Source: JAMXLO01 sp963818775 (GTDB taxonomy: Bacteria; Pseudomonadota; Alphaproteobacteria; Acetobacterales; Acetobacteraceae). From it: a stretch of 64,000 bases of DNA. A program made the translations under genes and the position numbers. The DNA lies in contig CAWFUF010000010.1 of the NCBI GenBank assembly GCA_963818775.1, forward strand, positions 1 to 64,000, read 5' to 3'. The notes below the pieces were generated by a model. That model had not been told where the DNA came from. It saw only the letters and a program-made list of their open reading frames with translations, and did no database searches. Shown piece after piece: positions 21,231 through 29,951 of the stretch. Every line of letters starts with the position of its first letter. Position 1 is the stretch's first letter.

Positions 21231-22297
21231 AGGAACGCGCCCTGTCGCTGCGCAGGATTGCCAGCACGCTCGGCCTGTCCGTCACCACCGTCTCACGCGG
21301 CCTTGCGGGCTATGCGGACGTGTCCGCGGCGACCCGCGCGCGGATCGAGCAGGAAGCGGCGCGGATCGGCTATCGGCCGAACCAGGTGGCGCGCCGCCTG
21401 CGCAGCAGGCGTAGCGGCACGGTGGGCATCGTGGTGCCGGCCGAGCCCGGCAGCTTCGACCTGTTTTTCCTCGCCATGCTGGGTGCGATCGGCCCGCTGC
21501 TAAGCCGCGCTGGGCTCGACCTGGTGATGATGGGCGCGCCGCCGGGCGAGGCGGAAATGCACGCCTACCGCCACCTGGTGGAGCATCATCGCGTGGACGG
21601 GCTGGTGGTGGCGCGCACCCGCCGCAACGACGCGCGCATCAGCTTCCTGCTCGACCGCGGCGTGCCGTTCGTCACGCACGGGCGGACCGAGGAGACCCGC
21701 CCCTACGCGCATCTCGACATTGACGGCGAAGCGGCGTTCGCGCAGGCGACGCGGCGGCTGATCGGCTTCGGCCACAGGCATATCGGCCTGCTGAACGCGC
21801 CCGAGGACTACATGTTCGCGCATCTGCGCGCCGAGGGCTGGCGGCACGCGCTGGCGCAGGCCGGGCTGCCGCAGGGCCCCGCGCTGCATGCGGAGCCGAG
21901 CGAGGAAAACGGCTACGTGCTGATGCGACGGCTACTGGCGTCGCCGGATCCGCCGAGTGCGGTACTGTGCGTCACCGACCGCATGGCGGTGGGCGCGCTG
22001 CACGCGCTGGCTTCGGCCCGGCTGCGCGCCGGGCGCGACGTGTCCGTCATCGGCTACGACGATCTGCCGGTCGCGACCTATACCGACCCGCCGCTGACCA
22101 CCTTGGCGCAGCCGATCGAGCGCATGGCGCGGCGCATGGTGGAGATGCTGCTGGCGCTGCTGGATGGCGCGGATGCCGCCAGCCTGGGCGACGTGTGGCC
22201 GGCGGAGCTGGTCGCACGTCGGTCGGACGGTCCGGCGTATCCGGAACGCAAACGAAAAACGGGAGGACATCATGCGGGCATCGCTGGCCGCACTTAA
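21227..22297 (+). CDS. LacI-family transcriptional regulator
   Basis: The N-terminal helix-turn-helix reads LRRIASTLGLSVTTVSRGLA plus GYADVS, with the hinge helix YRPNQVARRLRSRRSG. A periplasmic-binding-protein-like effector domain follows (TVGIVVPAEPGSFDLFFLAM, GLLNAPEDYMFAHLRAEGW, VIGYDDLPVATYTDPPLTTL). The start is uncertain: TTG 21227 is in frame, while the good GGAGGA at 21229-21234 would better serve a CTG at 21242. The C-terminus overlaps the start of the binding-protein gene by 26 bases, so it is co-transcribed with the transport genes and likely senses their substrate. Confidence 0.85.
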   Translation: MEERALSLRRIASTLGLSVTTVSRGLAGYADVSAATRARIEQEAARIGYRPNQVARRLRSRRSGTVGIVVPAEPGSFDLFFLAMLGAIGPLLSRAGLDLVMMGAPPGEAEMHAYRHLVEHHRVDGLVVARTRRNDARISFLLDRGVPFVTHGRTEETRPYAHLDIDGEAAFAQATRRLIGFGHRHIGLLNAPEDYMFAHLRAEGWRHALAQAGLPQGPALHAEPSEENGYVLMRRLLASPDPPSAVLCVTDRMAVGALHALASARLRAGRDVSVIGYDDLPVATYTDPPLTTLAQPIERMARRMVEMLLALLDGADAASLGDVWPAELVARRSDGPAYPERKRKTGGHHAGIAGRT

Positions 22298-23558
22298 CGG
22301 CGCCTTGGTCTTGAGCGCGTTCAGTGCGGCGCCGCTTCCGGCTCGCGCGCAGGAGGTGACGTTCCTGTCCACGCAGATGCGGCCGCTGGAGGAAGCGCAG
22401 CGCGCGCGCACGCAAATCCTGAATGGCGCGCCGGTCAAAACAACCTATGTGCCGGAAGAACCGCCGCAGCTTCCTGTCCATCTGCAGGCGGACGCGCAGG
22501 GATCGCACACGATCAGCCTCGTCGGCGCGCTGCACGGCGAGTTGGCGCCGCTGGTGCCGATAGGCTTGCTCGCACCGCTCGATGATCAGGAGACACTGCT
22601 GAAGCAGCGCGGCATTCCTGGCAATCTCGCGACGCTTGCGCATCTCGGCGGCGAGCATCTGATGTACGTGCCGTGGATGCAGGCCACGTACATCATGGCC
22701 GCAAGCAAGAAGGCGCTGCAGTATCTGCCCGAAGGCGCGAAACTGGAAACACTGACCTACAGCCAGCTCGGCGAATGGGCGGCAAACGTGCAGAAGGCGA
22801 CCGGGCAGCGCGTGCTGGGATTTCCCGCAGGGCCGACCGGGCTGATGGCGCGGTTCCTGGAGGGCTATTTGCTGCCGTCCTACACCGGCGGCACGGTGGT
22901 GAACTACCGCTCCCCGGAGGCCGAGACGATGTGGGCGGATTTCAAGGCGCTGTGGGCCCATGTTAATCCCAATTCCACCAACTACAACTTCATGCAGGAG
23001 CCGCTGCTGTCAGGCGATGTGTGGATTGCCTGGGATCACGTCGCGCGGCTGCAGGACGCGTTCCGCAAGCAGCCAAATGATTTCGTCGCCTTCCCTGCGC
23101 CGGCCGGACCGAAGGGCCGCAGCTTCATGCCGGTCATCGTCGGGCTTGCGGTGGCGAAAGATGCGCCGAACGCGGCCGGTGCCAAGCAGGTGATCGACTA
23201 CCTATTGAAGCCGGAGACGCAGGTGACGACCCTGCGCGTCACCAGCTTCTTCCCGGTAGTGAAGGTCGCGATTCCCGAAGATCTTGATCCCGGCATGAAG
23301 CTCGAAGCGCAGGCGGTCGCGCAGCAGCAAGCCGCGCCCGATGCGAAGCCGGTACTGCTGCCGGTCGGCCTCGGCTCCCATGGTGGCGAGTTCGACCGCC
23401 TCTTCACCGATACGTTCCAGCGCGTGGTGCTGCGCGGTCAGACTATCCATGAAGTGGTGCAGCGTGAGGCGCAGGACATGCAGCACGTGCTCGATGCCGC
23501 GAAGGCGCCCTGCTGGTCGCCCGATCCGCCGAGCCAGGGCACGTGCCAGGTGAAGTGA
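22272..23558 (+). CDS. ABC transporter extracellular solute-binding protein (carbohydrate type)
   Basis: A 428-residue periplasmic binding protein. It starts at ATG 22272 behind GGGAGGACATC. Signal peptide: MRASLAALNGALVLSAF followed by LPARAQ. The body has sugar-binding (family 1) features: GIPGNLATLAHLGGEHLMYV, the SQLGEWAANVQKATGQRVLG region, and a GDVWIAWDHVARLQDAF segment typical of the binding cleft. It ends with a Cys-containing tail (CWSPDPPSQGTC). It should deliver an oligosaccharide or glycoside to the two permeases encoded next. Confidence 0.85.
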   Translation: MRASLAALNGALVLSAFSAAPLPARAQEVTFLSTQMRPLEEAQRARTQILNGAPVKTTYVPEEPPQLPVHLQADAQGSHTISLVGALHGELAPLVPIGLLAPLDDQETLLKQRGIPGNLATLAHLGGEHLMYVPWMQATYIMAASKKALQYLPEGAKLETLTYSQLGEWAANVQKATGQRVLGFPAGPTGLMARFLEGYLLPSYTGGTVVNYRSPEAETMWADFKALWAHVNPNSTNYNFMQEPLLSGDVWIAWDHVARLQDAFRKQPNDFVAFPAPAGPKGRSFMPVIVGLAVAKDAPNAAGAKQVIDYLLKPETQVTTLRVTSFFPVVKVAIPEDLDPGMKLEAQAVAQQQAAPDAKPVLLPVGLGSHGGEFDRLFTDTFQRVVLRGQTIHEVVQREAQDMQHVLDAAKAPCWSPDPPSQGTCQVK

Positions 23559-23581
23559 GGTGGTGAGCCAAACGGCGGCCG

Positions 23582-23622
23582 CCCCCTCAGAAACCCCCTT
23601 GCGGGAGGCGGGTGGGGGAGGG
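23582..23622. repeat. REP-like GC-rich palindromic repeat, copy 1
   Basis: CCCCTC-AGAAA-CCCCCTTGCGGGAGG-CGGGTGGGGGAGGGG, a C-rich arm, a short GCGGGAG-type centre and a G-rich arm. Similar sequences stand at 41207-41250 and 58236-58283. Its presence here argues that the permease starts downstream of it, at GTG 23623. Confidence 0.55.
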
Positions 23623-24474
23623 GTGAGCCGCCGCACCGCCCTGCGCCCTTACATCCTCATCGCCCCCTCTCTGGTCTTCCTGCTGCTGTTGTTCTTCATC
23701 CCGCTGGTGCAGACGATCGCGCTGGCATTCCGCACATCCGCGGGCACGGGCTTCGGCAATTTCGGAAAAGTCTGGAACGACCTCGATTTCTTCGATGCCG
23801 TGAAGGACACGTTCGCGCTGGTGGTCGTGGCGGTGCCGGTGCAGCTCGCGCTGGCACTCGGCATGTCGATGATGCTGCGCCACGTCAGGCGCGGACGCGA
23901 TCTTATTCTGTGGATCTGGTCGATCCCGCTTGGCATCTCCGATCTGGCCGCCGGGCTCGTCTGGCTCGCGATCCTGACCGACAAGGGCTATCTCAACACG
24001 GCCTTGTTCCAGCTCGGCGTAATCCCCGGGCCGCAAAGCTGGCTGACGTACGAAACGCCTGTCGTGCTGTTCTGCGCCATCCTGACCGCGGAACTGTGGC
24101 GCGCCACCGCGATCGTGTTCGTGATCCTGGTGGCCGGCGTGCAGCTTGTGCCCAAGGAGTTCGAGGAAGCGGCCAGCGTGTTCGGCGCGACAGCGTGGCA
24201 GCGCTTCCGCCGCGTCACGCTTCCTCTGCTGCGCCCCTCGATCCAGACCGCGCTGATCCTGCGCACGGTGCTGGCGTTCGAGACCTTCGCGGTGGTGCTG
24301 GCGATCGGCGGCACCAACTTCCCGGTGCTGATCAGCCAGGCCTTCATCTGGCAAAATCAGAACCAGGATTACGGCACCGCGGCCGCCTATGCGGTGATCG
24401 TGATGGTGGTATCGCTGGCGGCAACCGCGGTCTATCTGGTGGCGCTGCGTCCGCGCGCGGGAGAGCCGGCGTGA
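23623..24474 (+). CDS. ABC transporter permease 1 (sugar type)
   Basis: MalF/UgpA-type inner-membrane subunit with about six helices: YILIAPSLVFLLLLFFIPLV opens the protein. The EAA loop EEAASVFGATAWQRFRRVTLP contacts the ATPase. GTG 23623 (VSRRTALRPYIL) is preferred because the frame upstream to GTG 23560 is made of the repeat element and the G-rich GGGGGAGGGG can act as ribosome site. It ends four bases into the next gene (GTGA overlap), so translation is coupled. Confidence 0.82.
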   Translation: MSRRTALRPYILIAPSLVFLLLLFFIPLVQTIALAFRTSAGTGFGNFGKVWNDLDFFDAVKDTFALVVVAVPVQLALALGMSMMLRHVRRGRDLILWIWSIPLGISDLAAGLVWLAILTDKGYLNTALFQLGVIPGPQSWLTYETPVVLFCAILTAELWRATAIVFVILVAGVQLVPKEFEEAASVFGATAWQRFRRVTLPLLRPSIQTALILRTVLAFETFAVVLAIGGTNFPVLISQAFIWQNQNQDYGTAAAYAVIVMVVSLAATAVYLVALRPRAGEPA

Positions 24475-25268
24475 AGCGTGCGGTCTTCGGCGCCGGCATC
24501 GTTCTCTTGTGCGCCTGGACCATCGTGCCGATCTATCTGCTCGCGCTCGGCGCGCTGGGCGGTTCGGATGTGGTGTACGCGTGGCCGAAACCGTTCTTGC
24601 CGTTGGGCTCGTCAGCGCACAGCTTTGCCTCCTTCCTGGCGATCGAGGGTATCTGGCCGGCGATGCTGCGCAGCATGGAAGTCGCAGCGCTGTGCATGAT
24701 CTTCTCAATCGCGCTCGGCGCGCCGGCCGGATACGCGCTGGCGCGGTTCGCGTTCCGCGGCGCCAACACCTACCGCCTGCTGATCCTGGTCACGCGCGCG
24801 TTCCCCGTCGGCATCCTCGCGCTGCCGCTCGCCGTCACCTATGTGCGGCTCGGCATCTACGATACCGCACTCGGCGTCGCGCTGATCCACACCGCGCTCG
24901 CGCTGCCCTTCGCGGTGCTGGTAACGTCCAGCCTGTTTCTCGGCATCCCGCGCGAATTAGAGGAAGCCGCCTGGGTATTCGGCTGCTCCGGCATCGCGGC
25001 GTTCCGGCGGATCGTGCTGCCGCTCGCTCTGCCCGGCGTGGCGGCGACGGCAATCTTCGCCTTCGTCATTTCATGGAACGAAGTGTTCGCGGCCTCTGTG
25101 CTGACGGTGCGGCACAAGACGCTGACCGCCTTCCTGCTCTCGGTGCTGTCGGAAAGCCCCCTGCAGGCGCAGCTCGCCGGCGGGCTGCTGCTGATCCTGC
25201 CGTCGGTGATCTTCATCTTCGCCGTGCGCCGCTATTTGTTCGCGATGTGGGGCATCGCCAGCCGATGA
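24471..25268 (+). CDS. ABC transporter permease 2 (sugar type)
   Basis: MalG/UgpE-type partner of the preceding permease, 265 residues. GTG 24471 (VKRAVFGAGIVLLCAW) overlaps the upstream stop by four bases. It has six predicted helices. The EAA motif reads RELEEAAWVFGCSGIAAFRR and is followed by IVLPLALPGV. ARFAFRGANTYRLLILVTRA is a cytoplasmic loop and helix typical of this subunit. Together with permease 1, the binding protein and the ATPase it makes a complete importer. Confidence 0.85.
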   Translation: MKRAVFGAGIVLLCAWTIVPIYLLALGALGGSDVVYAWPKPFLPLGSSAHSFASFLAIEGIWPAMLRSMEVAALCMIFSIALGAPAGYALARFAFRGANTYRLLILVTRAFPVGILALPLAVTYVRLGIYDTALGVALIHTALALPFAVLVTSSLFLGIPRELEEAAWVFGCSGIAAFRRIVLPLALPGVAATAIFAFVISWNEVFAASVLTVRHKTLTAFLLSVLSESPLQAQLAGGLLLILPSVIFIFAVRRYLFAMWGIASR

Positions 25269-25281
25269 CCGGAGGAGCCTG

Positions 25282-26328
25282 ATGGCCGATATCCGCATCG
25301 ACGCCGTGCGCAAGCAGTTCGGCGCGATGGAAGCGCTGAAGCAGATCTCGCTCGACGTGCGCGACGGCGAGTTCGTCGCGCTGCTCGGGCCGTCCGGCTG
25401 CGGCAAGACGACCTTGCTGCGCATCGTCGCCGGGCTGGAGACGCAGACATCCGGCCGCGTGCTGATCGGCGGCCGCGACGTCTCCACTCTGCCGCCGCGC
25501 GCACGCGGACTCGCGATGGTCTTTCAGAACTACGCGGTGTTTCCGCACATGACGGTGCGGCAGAACGTGGCGTTCGGTCTGCAGATGCTAAAGGCCGCTG
25601 CCGATCGCATCACAAGACAGGTGCAGCGCTCGGCCGAGCTGATGCATATCGAGGATCTGCTCGACCGCTATCCGGCGCAGTTGTCCGGCGGGCAGCGGCA
25701 GCGCGTTGCCGTGGCGCGGGCGCTGGCCGTCGAGCCGGCGGTGCTGCTGATGGATGAGCCGCTGTCGAATCTCGACGCGCTGCTGCGCCTGCAAATGCGC
25801 GCCGAGCTGAAAGCCGTTCTGGCGGAGGCGGGAACCACCACGCTCTACGTCACGCACGACCAGACCGAGGCGATGGGTCTCGCCGACCGCATCGCGGTGA
25901 TGCATGAAGGCCGCATCGTGCAGATGGCGCCTCCGGTCGAGGTGTACCGCAAGCCGCGCACGGTGTTCGTTGGTGGCTTCGTCGGCAATCCGCCGATGAA
26001 TTTCCTGAAGCTGCCGGTGAACGCCGGCGAGGTGCGGCTGGGCGCTCTGACCCTGACGCCGCCGAGCCGCGTCAACGGCAGCGTCGTGCTGGGCGTGCGG
26101 CCGGAGGATCTGGAACTGTCGGAAGGCGGTTTCGGCTTTCGCGTGCAGGTGGCCGAGCCGCTCGGTCCGCACATTCTGCTGACCGGCGAAGCCGAAGGGC
26201 AGCACATGCGCGTCGCGATTCCGCCTGACCGCGCCGTGCGCGCGGGAGAGACGGTGATGCTGCGGCCCAAGCCCGCGCATATCGCCTGGATGGATGCGGA
26301 GAGCGGGCTCGCTCTGGAAGGGGAATGA
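25282..26328 (+). CDS. ABC transporter ATP-binding protein (MalK/UgpC type)
   Basis: A 348-residue ATPase with Walker A GPSGCGKTT (about residue 37), Q-loop VFQNYAVFP, signature LSGGQRQRVA, Walker B VLLMDEP and H-loop YVTHDQ. A C-terminal OB-fold/TOBE domain (about residues 235-348; VLGVRPEDLEL) is typical of carbohydrate importers. GGAGGAGCC precedes ATG 25282. Its stop overlaps the next start (ATGA), placing the glycosidase in the same operon. It energises import by the two permeases. Confidence 0.9.
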   Translation: MADIRIDAVRKQFGAMEALKQISLDVRDGEFVALLGPSGCGKTTLLRIVAGLETQTSGRVLIGGRDVSTLPPRARGLAMVFQNYAVFPHMTVRQNVAFGLQMLKAAADRITRQVQRSAELMHIEDLLDRYPAQLSGGQRQRVAVARALAVEPAVLLMDEPLSNLDALLRLQMRAELKAVLAEAGTTTLYVTHDQTEAMGLADRIAVMHEGRIVQMAPPVEVYRKPRTVFVGGFVGNPPMNFLKLPVNAGEVRLGALTLTPPSRVNGSVVLGVRPEDLELSEGGFGFRVQVAEPLGPHILLTGEAEGQHMRVAIPPDRAVRAGETVMLRPKPAHIAWMDAESGLALEGE

Positions 26329-27611
26329 GGGTGGATCTGATCGAGCGTGCCCGCGCGATCCTGCGCGCGAACGACCGCGGCGGCTACACCGTGCCGACCG
26401 ACCGGCTGTACCCGTTCCAGTGGAACTGGGATTCCGGATTCGTTGCGATGGGCTGGGCGACATTCGATGAACCTCGTGCCTTCGCCGAGATCGCGCGCCT
26501 GCTGCGCGGCCAGTGGGATGACGGACTGGTGCCGCAGATCGTGTTTCACGCACCGTCAGACGATTATTTCCCCGGTCCGGATGTGTGGGGTGTGCGGCAC
26601 GATCCGCCCACATCGGGCATCACCCAGCCGCCGATCCTGGCCACTGCCGTTCGGCGGTTGCTGGACGGGGCGCGCGACCGCGCTGAGGCGGAAGCGTGCG
26701 TCGCTTCGCTGTATCCTGGCCTGCGCGCCTCGCACCGCTGGTGGGAGCACGCGCGCGACCCCGCGCGCACCGGCCTCGCGGCCACCCTGCATCCGTGGGA
26801 GACGGGGATGGACAACAGCCCCGCCTGGGATGCGGCGCTGGCGCGCGTGCCTGTTGAAACCACCACGCCGATCCGCCGACGCGACACATCCCATGTGGAT
26901 GCCGCGATGCGCCCGCGCGGGGAGGAGTATCAGCGCTTCATCCATCTGGTCGATCTGTTCCGAGATTGCGGCTGGCAGCCGGAGCGCATGCTCGCGGCCA
27001 GCCCATTCAAGGTGATCGACATCGCCACCAATGCGATCCTGCTGCGGGCCGAGCGTGACTTGCTGGCGCTGGCCGCACGGTTTGGCGCCCCTGGCGATGT
27101 GGCGGAGATCGAGGTGCGGATCGTGCGGAAGGAACGCGCGCTCGAACGCTTGTGGAGCGGGGCGCGCGGCCAGTTCCTCTCCTTCGACCTCATCGGTGAT
27201 GCGGTGATCGATGCACCGACCTCTGCCGGCCTGCTGCCGCTGTTCTCCGGCGCTGCCTCCGCAGCACAGGTGCAGGCGATGGCGGCAACGCTGCGCCGCT
27301 GGACCGGACAGGTGCGCTGCGCCGTGCCCTCTACCGCCCCTGACGACAAGCGCTTCGAGCCGCTGCGCTACTGGCGTGGTCCGGTCTGGGCGGTGGTGAA
27401 CTGGATGATTGCGGAAGGGCTTGCAGGATCGGGGGAGCCGGCGCTCGCCGCTGAGCTGCGCGCCGCGACCACGCAGATGATCGCGCATGGTGGGTTCAGC
27501 GAATATTTCGATCCGCGTGACGGCACGGGGATTGGCGGGGCGGAGTTTTCGTGGACGGCGGCGGTGTTTTTGATGCTGGGTATTGACTCAGAGGTGGAAG
27601 TTCGGAGTTAG
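26325..27611 (+). CDS. GH63-like glycoside hydrolase (MGH1-type, glucosyl/mannosylglycerate hydrolase candidate)
   Basis: A 428-residue (alpha/alpha)6-barrel protein. Characteristic stretches are YPFQWNWDSGFVAMGWATFD, HPWETGMDNSPAWD (with the likely acidic residue D/E near position 164), FDPRDGTGIGGAEFSWTA (C-terminal catalytic acid region) and YWRGPVWAVVNWMI. This matches the clan GH-G/GH63 bacterial enzymes that hydrolyse mannosyl- or glucosylglycerate. It has no signal peptide, so it acts on imported substrate. It overlaps the ATPase stop by four bases. The substrate is inference from family and context. Confidence 0.75.
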   Translation: MRVDLIERARAILRANDRGGYTVPTDRLYPFQWNWDSGFVAMGWATFDEPRAFAEIARLLRGQWDDGLVPQIVFHAPSDDYFPGPDVWGVRHDPPTSGITQPPILATAVRRLLDGARDRAEAEACVASLYPGLRASHRWWEHARDPARTGLAATLHPWETGMDNSPAWDAALARVPVETTTPIRRRDTSHVDAAMRPRGEEYQRFIHLVDLFRDCGWQPERMLAASPFKVIDIATNAILLRAERDLLALAARFGAPGDVAEIEVRIVRKERALERLWSGARGQFLSFDLIGDAVIDAPTSAGLLPLFSGAASAAQVQAMAATLRRWTGQVRCAVPSTAPDDKRFEPLRYWRGPVWAVVNWMIAEGLAGSGEPALAAELRAATTQMIAHGGFSEYFDPRDGTGIGGAEFSWTAAVFLMLGIDSEVEVRS

Positions 27612-27659
27612 GTCTTGTTCCGATCCAACCCTGACCTTCGCCCCGCTCAGGGTCGACGG

Positions 27660-27790
27660 CAGCCGTCGATGATCTCCATGAATGGACAGCCCCCGATCGG
27701 ACCGGAAACGCCCTCGTCGGCGCCCGGGCCGAATATCCCGCTTGTTGCACCCCCGGTCCGCGCGATATGCCGCCTCGTCGTGCCGCACAT
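27660..27790 (+). pseudogene. Degenerate copy of the proline-rich small protein gene
   Basis: The segment reads PPIGPETPSSAPGPNIPLVA and then PPVRAICRLV, a decayed copy of PPIGPETPTPAPGPDIPPVA from the gene at 28419. The 5' part and the repeat units are missing. It points to a local duplication, perhaps through the repeated GPDI units. Confidence 0.5.
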
Positions 27791-27876
27791 TCCCCAGCGC
27801 CGGCTCATCGATGCCGCAGCATTCCGGCAGAGCGTCGTGGGCGGAGCACAGAAAGCAGGCTGGCTTCCTCCTTCAG

Positions 27877-28206
27877 TCAGTCCAATTCCGCAGCCCAGAG
27901 ATCCAGGAACAGTTCACCCACTGGCGCTGTTGATGGCTGCTCGGGGCGCACACCGAACATGAATGCGCTGCTGCTTCCGTCTGCGGGCGCTTTGGCATGG
28001 GTGTGACTGCGGATGGCGACGGCCATTGAACCGTCTTCCTTGATCCCAAGAAGCGCCTCATCCAGTGCATGGACTGACTCAAGGTTCGCCCCGTCGGCCA
28101 GATCGAAAGCGCCGAACATGAACACGGGGGCTTTATTGAGCGGGTCGGGGTAGACAAGAACAGTGGACATTTCGCCAGACAGACCCGTCAGTCGCTTGAC
28201 GTACAT
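27877..28206 (-). CDS. Hypothetical protein, 109 residues
   Basis: It starts at ATG 28206 (MYVKRLTGLSGEMSTVLVYP) with GAGAGGA about nine bases upstream. A GTG at 28215 is possible but sits too close to that site. The sequence alternates strands and turns (APVFMFGAFDLADG, VAIRSHTHAKA, AFMFGVRP, GELFLDLWAAELD), with no signal peptide, no membrane segment and no family recognised. It is preserved intact among relics, so it may be functional. It faces the proline-rich protein gene on the other strand. Confidence 0.5.
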   Translation of the reverse strand: MYVKRLTGLSGEMSTVLVYPDPLNKAPVFMFGAFDLADGANLESVHALDEALLGIKEDGSMAVAIRSHTHAKAPADGSSSAFMFGVRPEQPSTAPVGELFLDLWAAELD

Positions 28207-28418
28207 AGCGACCACATCCTCTCGAAGATTTTCGGTCCAGGAGTGTAACGCGCATGGGTGACCAGGCGGTTAAGCGGGCTGCCGCACTGGCGAGCGCGCA
28301 GAAGGCGGGGCTGTAGGTCGCACGAACATGGAAACTGCACACACTTGTGCTCCGAAGATCGTGTATCCGCTCCAGGACATGCGACTGAACCCGGCGCCCT
28401 GCGCGGCGCTTATCCCAC

Positions 28419-28616
28419 ATGTCGAGCAATAGCGAACCGTTGCCTACGCCCGGACCGGAGCAACCGCCCCGCCCCGGTCCGGATATCGTGCCACCGTCGC
28501 CAGGTCCCGATATTCAGCCCCCGATCGGACCGGAAACGCCCACGCCGGCGCCCGGTCCGGATATCCCGCCCGTCGCACCACCCGGTCCACGAGACATGCC
28601 GCCGCCCGTGGCCTGA
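28419..28616 (+). CDS. Small proline-rich repeat protein (PGPDI repeats)
   Basis: 65 residues made almost entirely of short repeats: PGPEQPPRPGPDIVPPSPGP, DIQPP, IGPETPTPAPGPDIPPVAPP. It starts MSSNSEPLP and stops at TGA 28614-28616. Intrinsically disordered, with no signal peptide. Similar tiny PGPDI-repeat proteins occur in other alphaproteobacteria, but I know no function. A decayed second copy lies at 27660-27790. Confidence 0.5.
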   Translation: MSSNSEPLPTPGPEQPPRPGPDIVPPSPGPDIQPPIGPETPTPAPGPDIPPVAPPGPRDMPPPVA

Positions 28617-28659
28617 CGGCTCCAAGGGCCCACTGAACCCACCGTCATGGCCGGCGCAG

Positions 28660-28956
28660 CGCTCGCAGCTGAAACACGAACCGCAGGCGGTGCAGGATTG
28701 GCGGTCCCGCATGGCAAGCGACGGTGGCAAGGAGGTGTATCGGCGGCGCAAGCTGACCGAGCACGCATATGCCAAGATGAAGAACCGTGGGTTCGGGCGG
28801 ATGCTGGTTCATGGGATCGCTGGGGTGCGGTCGGTCTGCCTGCTGCACGCGATCACGCATAACCTGCTGCATGCGCATGGCCTGCGGAGCGCCGCCGCCG
28901 GACGCAACCGATGGCGGATCATCACGCGGATCCACCATCGCCGGGCGGGTGAATGA
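28660..28956 (+). pseudogene. C-terminal fragment of an IS1182-type transposase (plus strand)
   Basis: QLKHEPQAVQDWRSRMASDG, YRRRKLTEHAYAKMKNRGF and VHGIAGVRSVCLLHAITHNL are the end region of IS1182/DDE_Tnp_1-type transposases (W-R, then E-x-x-xA-x-K-N-R-G). No upstream catalytic region stands in this frame. It points toward the N-terminal part of an IS1182 transposase on the opposite strand at 29010-29807, so the two may be pieces of one element after an inversion. Confidence 0.6.
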
Positions 28957-29009
28957 CGCGGTCACCCACAGTGCGTTGCATCGCCGTGGCATTAGCGAGC
29001 AACCGTTTC

Positions 29010-29807
29010 GGAACCTCGCCGCAGCGCTGTTCGATCTGCGCCACCAGGTCCACCGCTCCGGCGCATTCGCATCTGGCGCACATCGGGATCGGAGGTCGAT
29101 ACCGTGGGCGCGCTTTTTGCCGCTTCCTTGGCCCGCCGTTTGGCTCGTTCGAGCTTCTCCTGCTCGCGTTCGGCAAGTCGCTGCTGCGCTCGAGCGATCC
29201 GCCTTGCGCGTTCTTCCGCGGCCCGCAGGGAATGCGCCTGACGCTTGCGTTCGTCGGCGTTGGCGTCCTGTTCCAGTTCGCTGTTCAGCGTCGCGACGCG
29301 TTCGGCAACCGCCGTCTCGATGCGATCGAGCTTCTCCCGTCCCGCCAGCGAATTGTGCCCGGCGCGGGCGCGTACTTTCGTTCCGTCGATCGCCAGCTCT
29401 TCCAGGCTGATCAGACCTTCAGCGATCAACGCTGTCAGGCTCTGCGTCAGCGCCCCGCTGTCGCGCCGGAACGCCGAGAGCATGTCGTGATTGGCCGGAA
29501 CCCCGCCGGCAAGTCAGCGATATGCGGCGTGGTATTCGCACAGCCGTTCGATGGCGCGCGCCGAGCCGACGCCGTCCAGCGTGGCATACAGCCACAGTGC
29601 CAGCAGCACCGCAGGTTCTGCCGCAGGGCGTCCCGGCAGATCGTCACGGGCTTCGATGCGAGCGTAAAACGCGGTAAGATCCAGCGTCTCGACAAACGCC
29701 CAGACCAGACGAGTACGATGCTCCGGCGGCAGCTGGCTATCGAGATCGATCGTGTCCCACCGCAACTGCTCGCGGTCTGGCAGCAGCAGGCGAAGGCCCT
29801 GGCTCAT
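29010..29807 (-). pseudogene. IS1182-type transposase, N-terminal two thirds, nonsense and truncated
   Basis: It starts at ATG 29807 behind GGGAGGA. MSQGLRLLLPDREQLRWDTI, DLTAFYARIEARDDLPGRPA and LLALWLYATLDGVGSARAIE are the family's N-terminal domain. At 29514-29516 TGA replaces the TGG of YRWLAGGVPANH. The frame then continues NHDMLSAFRRDSGAL, LEELAIDGTKVRARAG and a long charged linker to DPDVRQMR, after which the sequence diverges near 29050. The C-terminal catalytic end is absent on this strand. Confidence 0.72.
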
Positions 29808-29951
29808 CGCGAATCCTCCCGGCGTCTGGCGGAGGGAATCCGAAAATTGGCTGCAGGGGAATCGGGAAACTGCGGAGATGGAACAAAATACACCGGGTGC
29901 CGGGGATTGGATTACGGCCTGGAAGGCCAGCCACCAACGCCTTCCCTTGTG

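Noticed and set aside
23587..24708. 373-codon minus-strand frame over the permease genes
   Set aside because: Arg/Gln/His-rich antisense composition without domains; the plus-strand permeases are clearly real.
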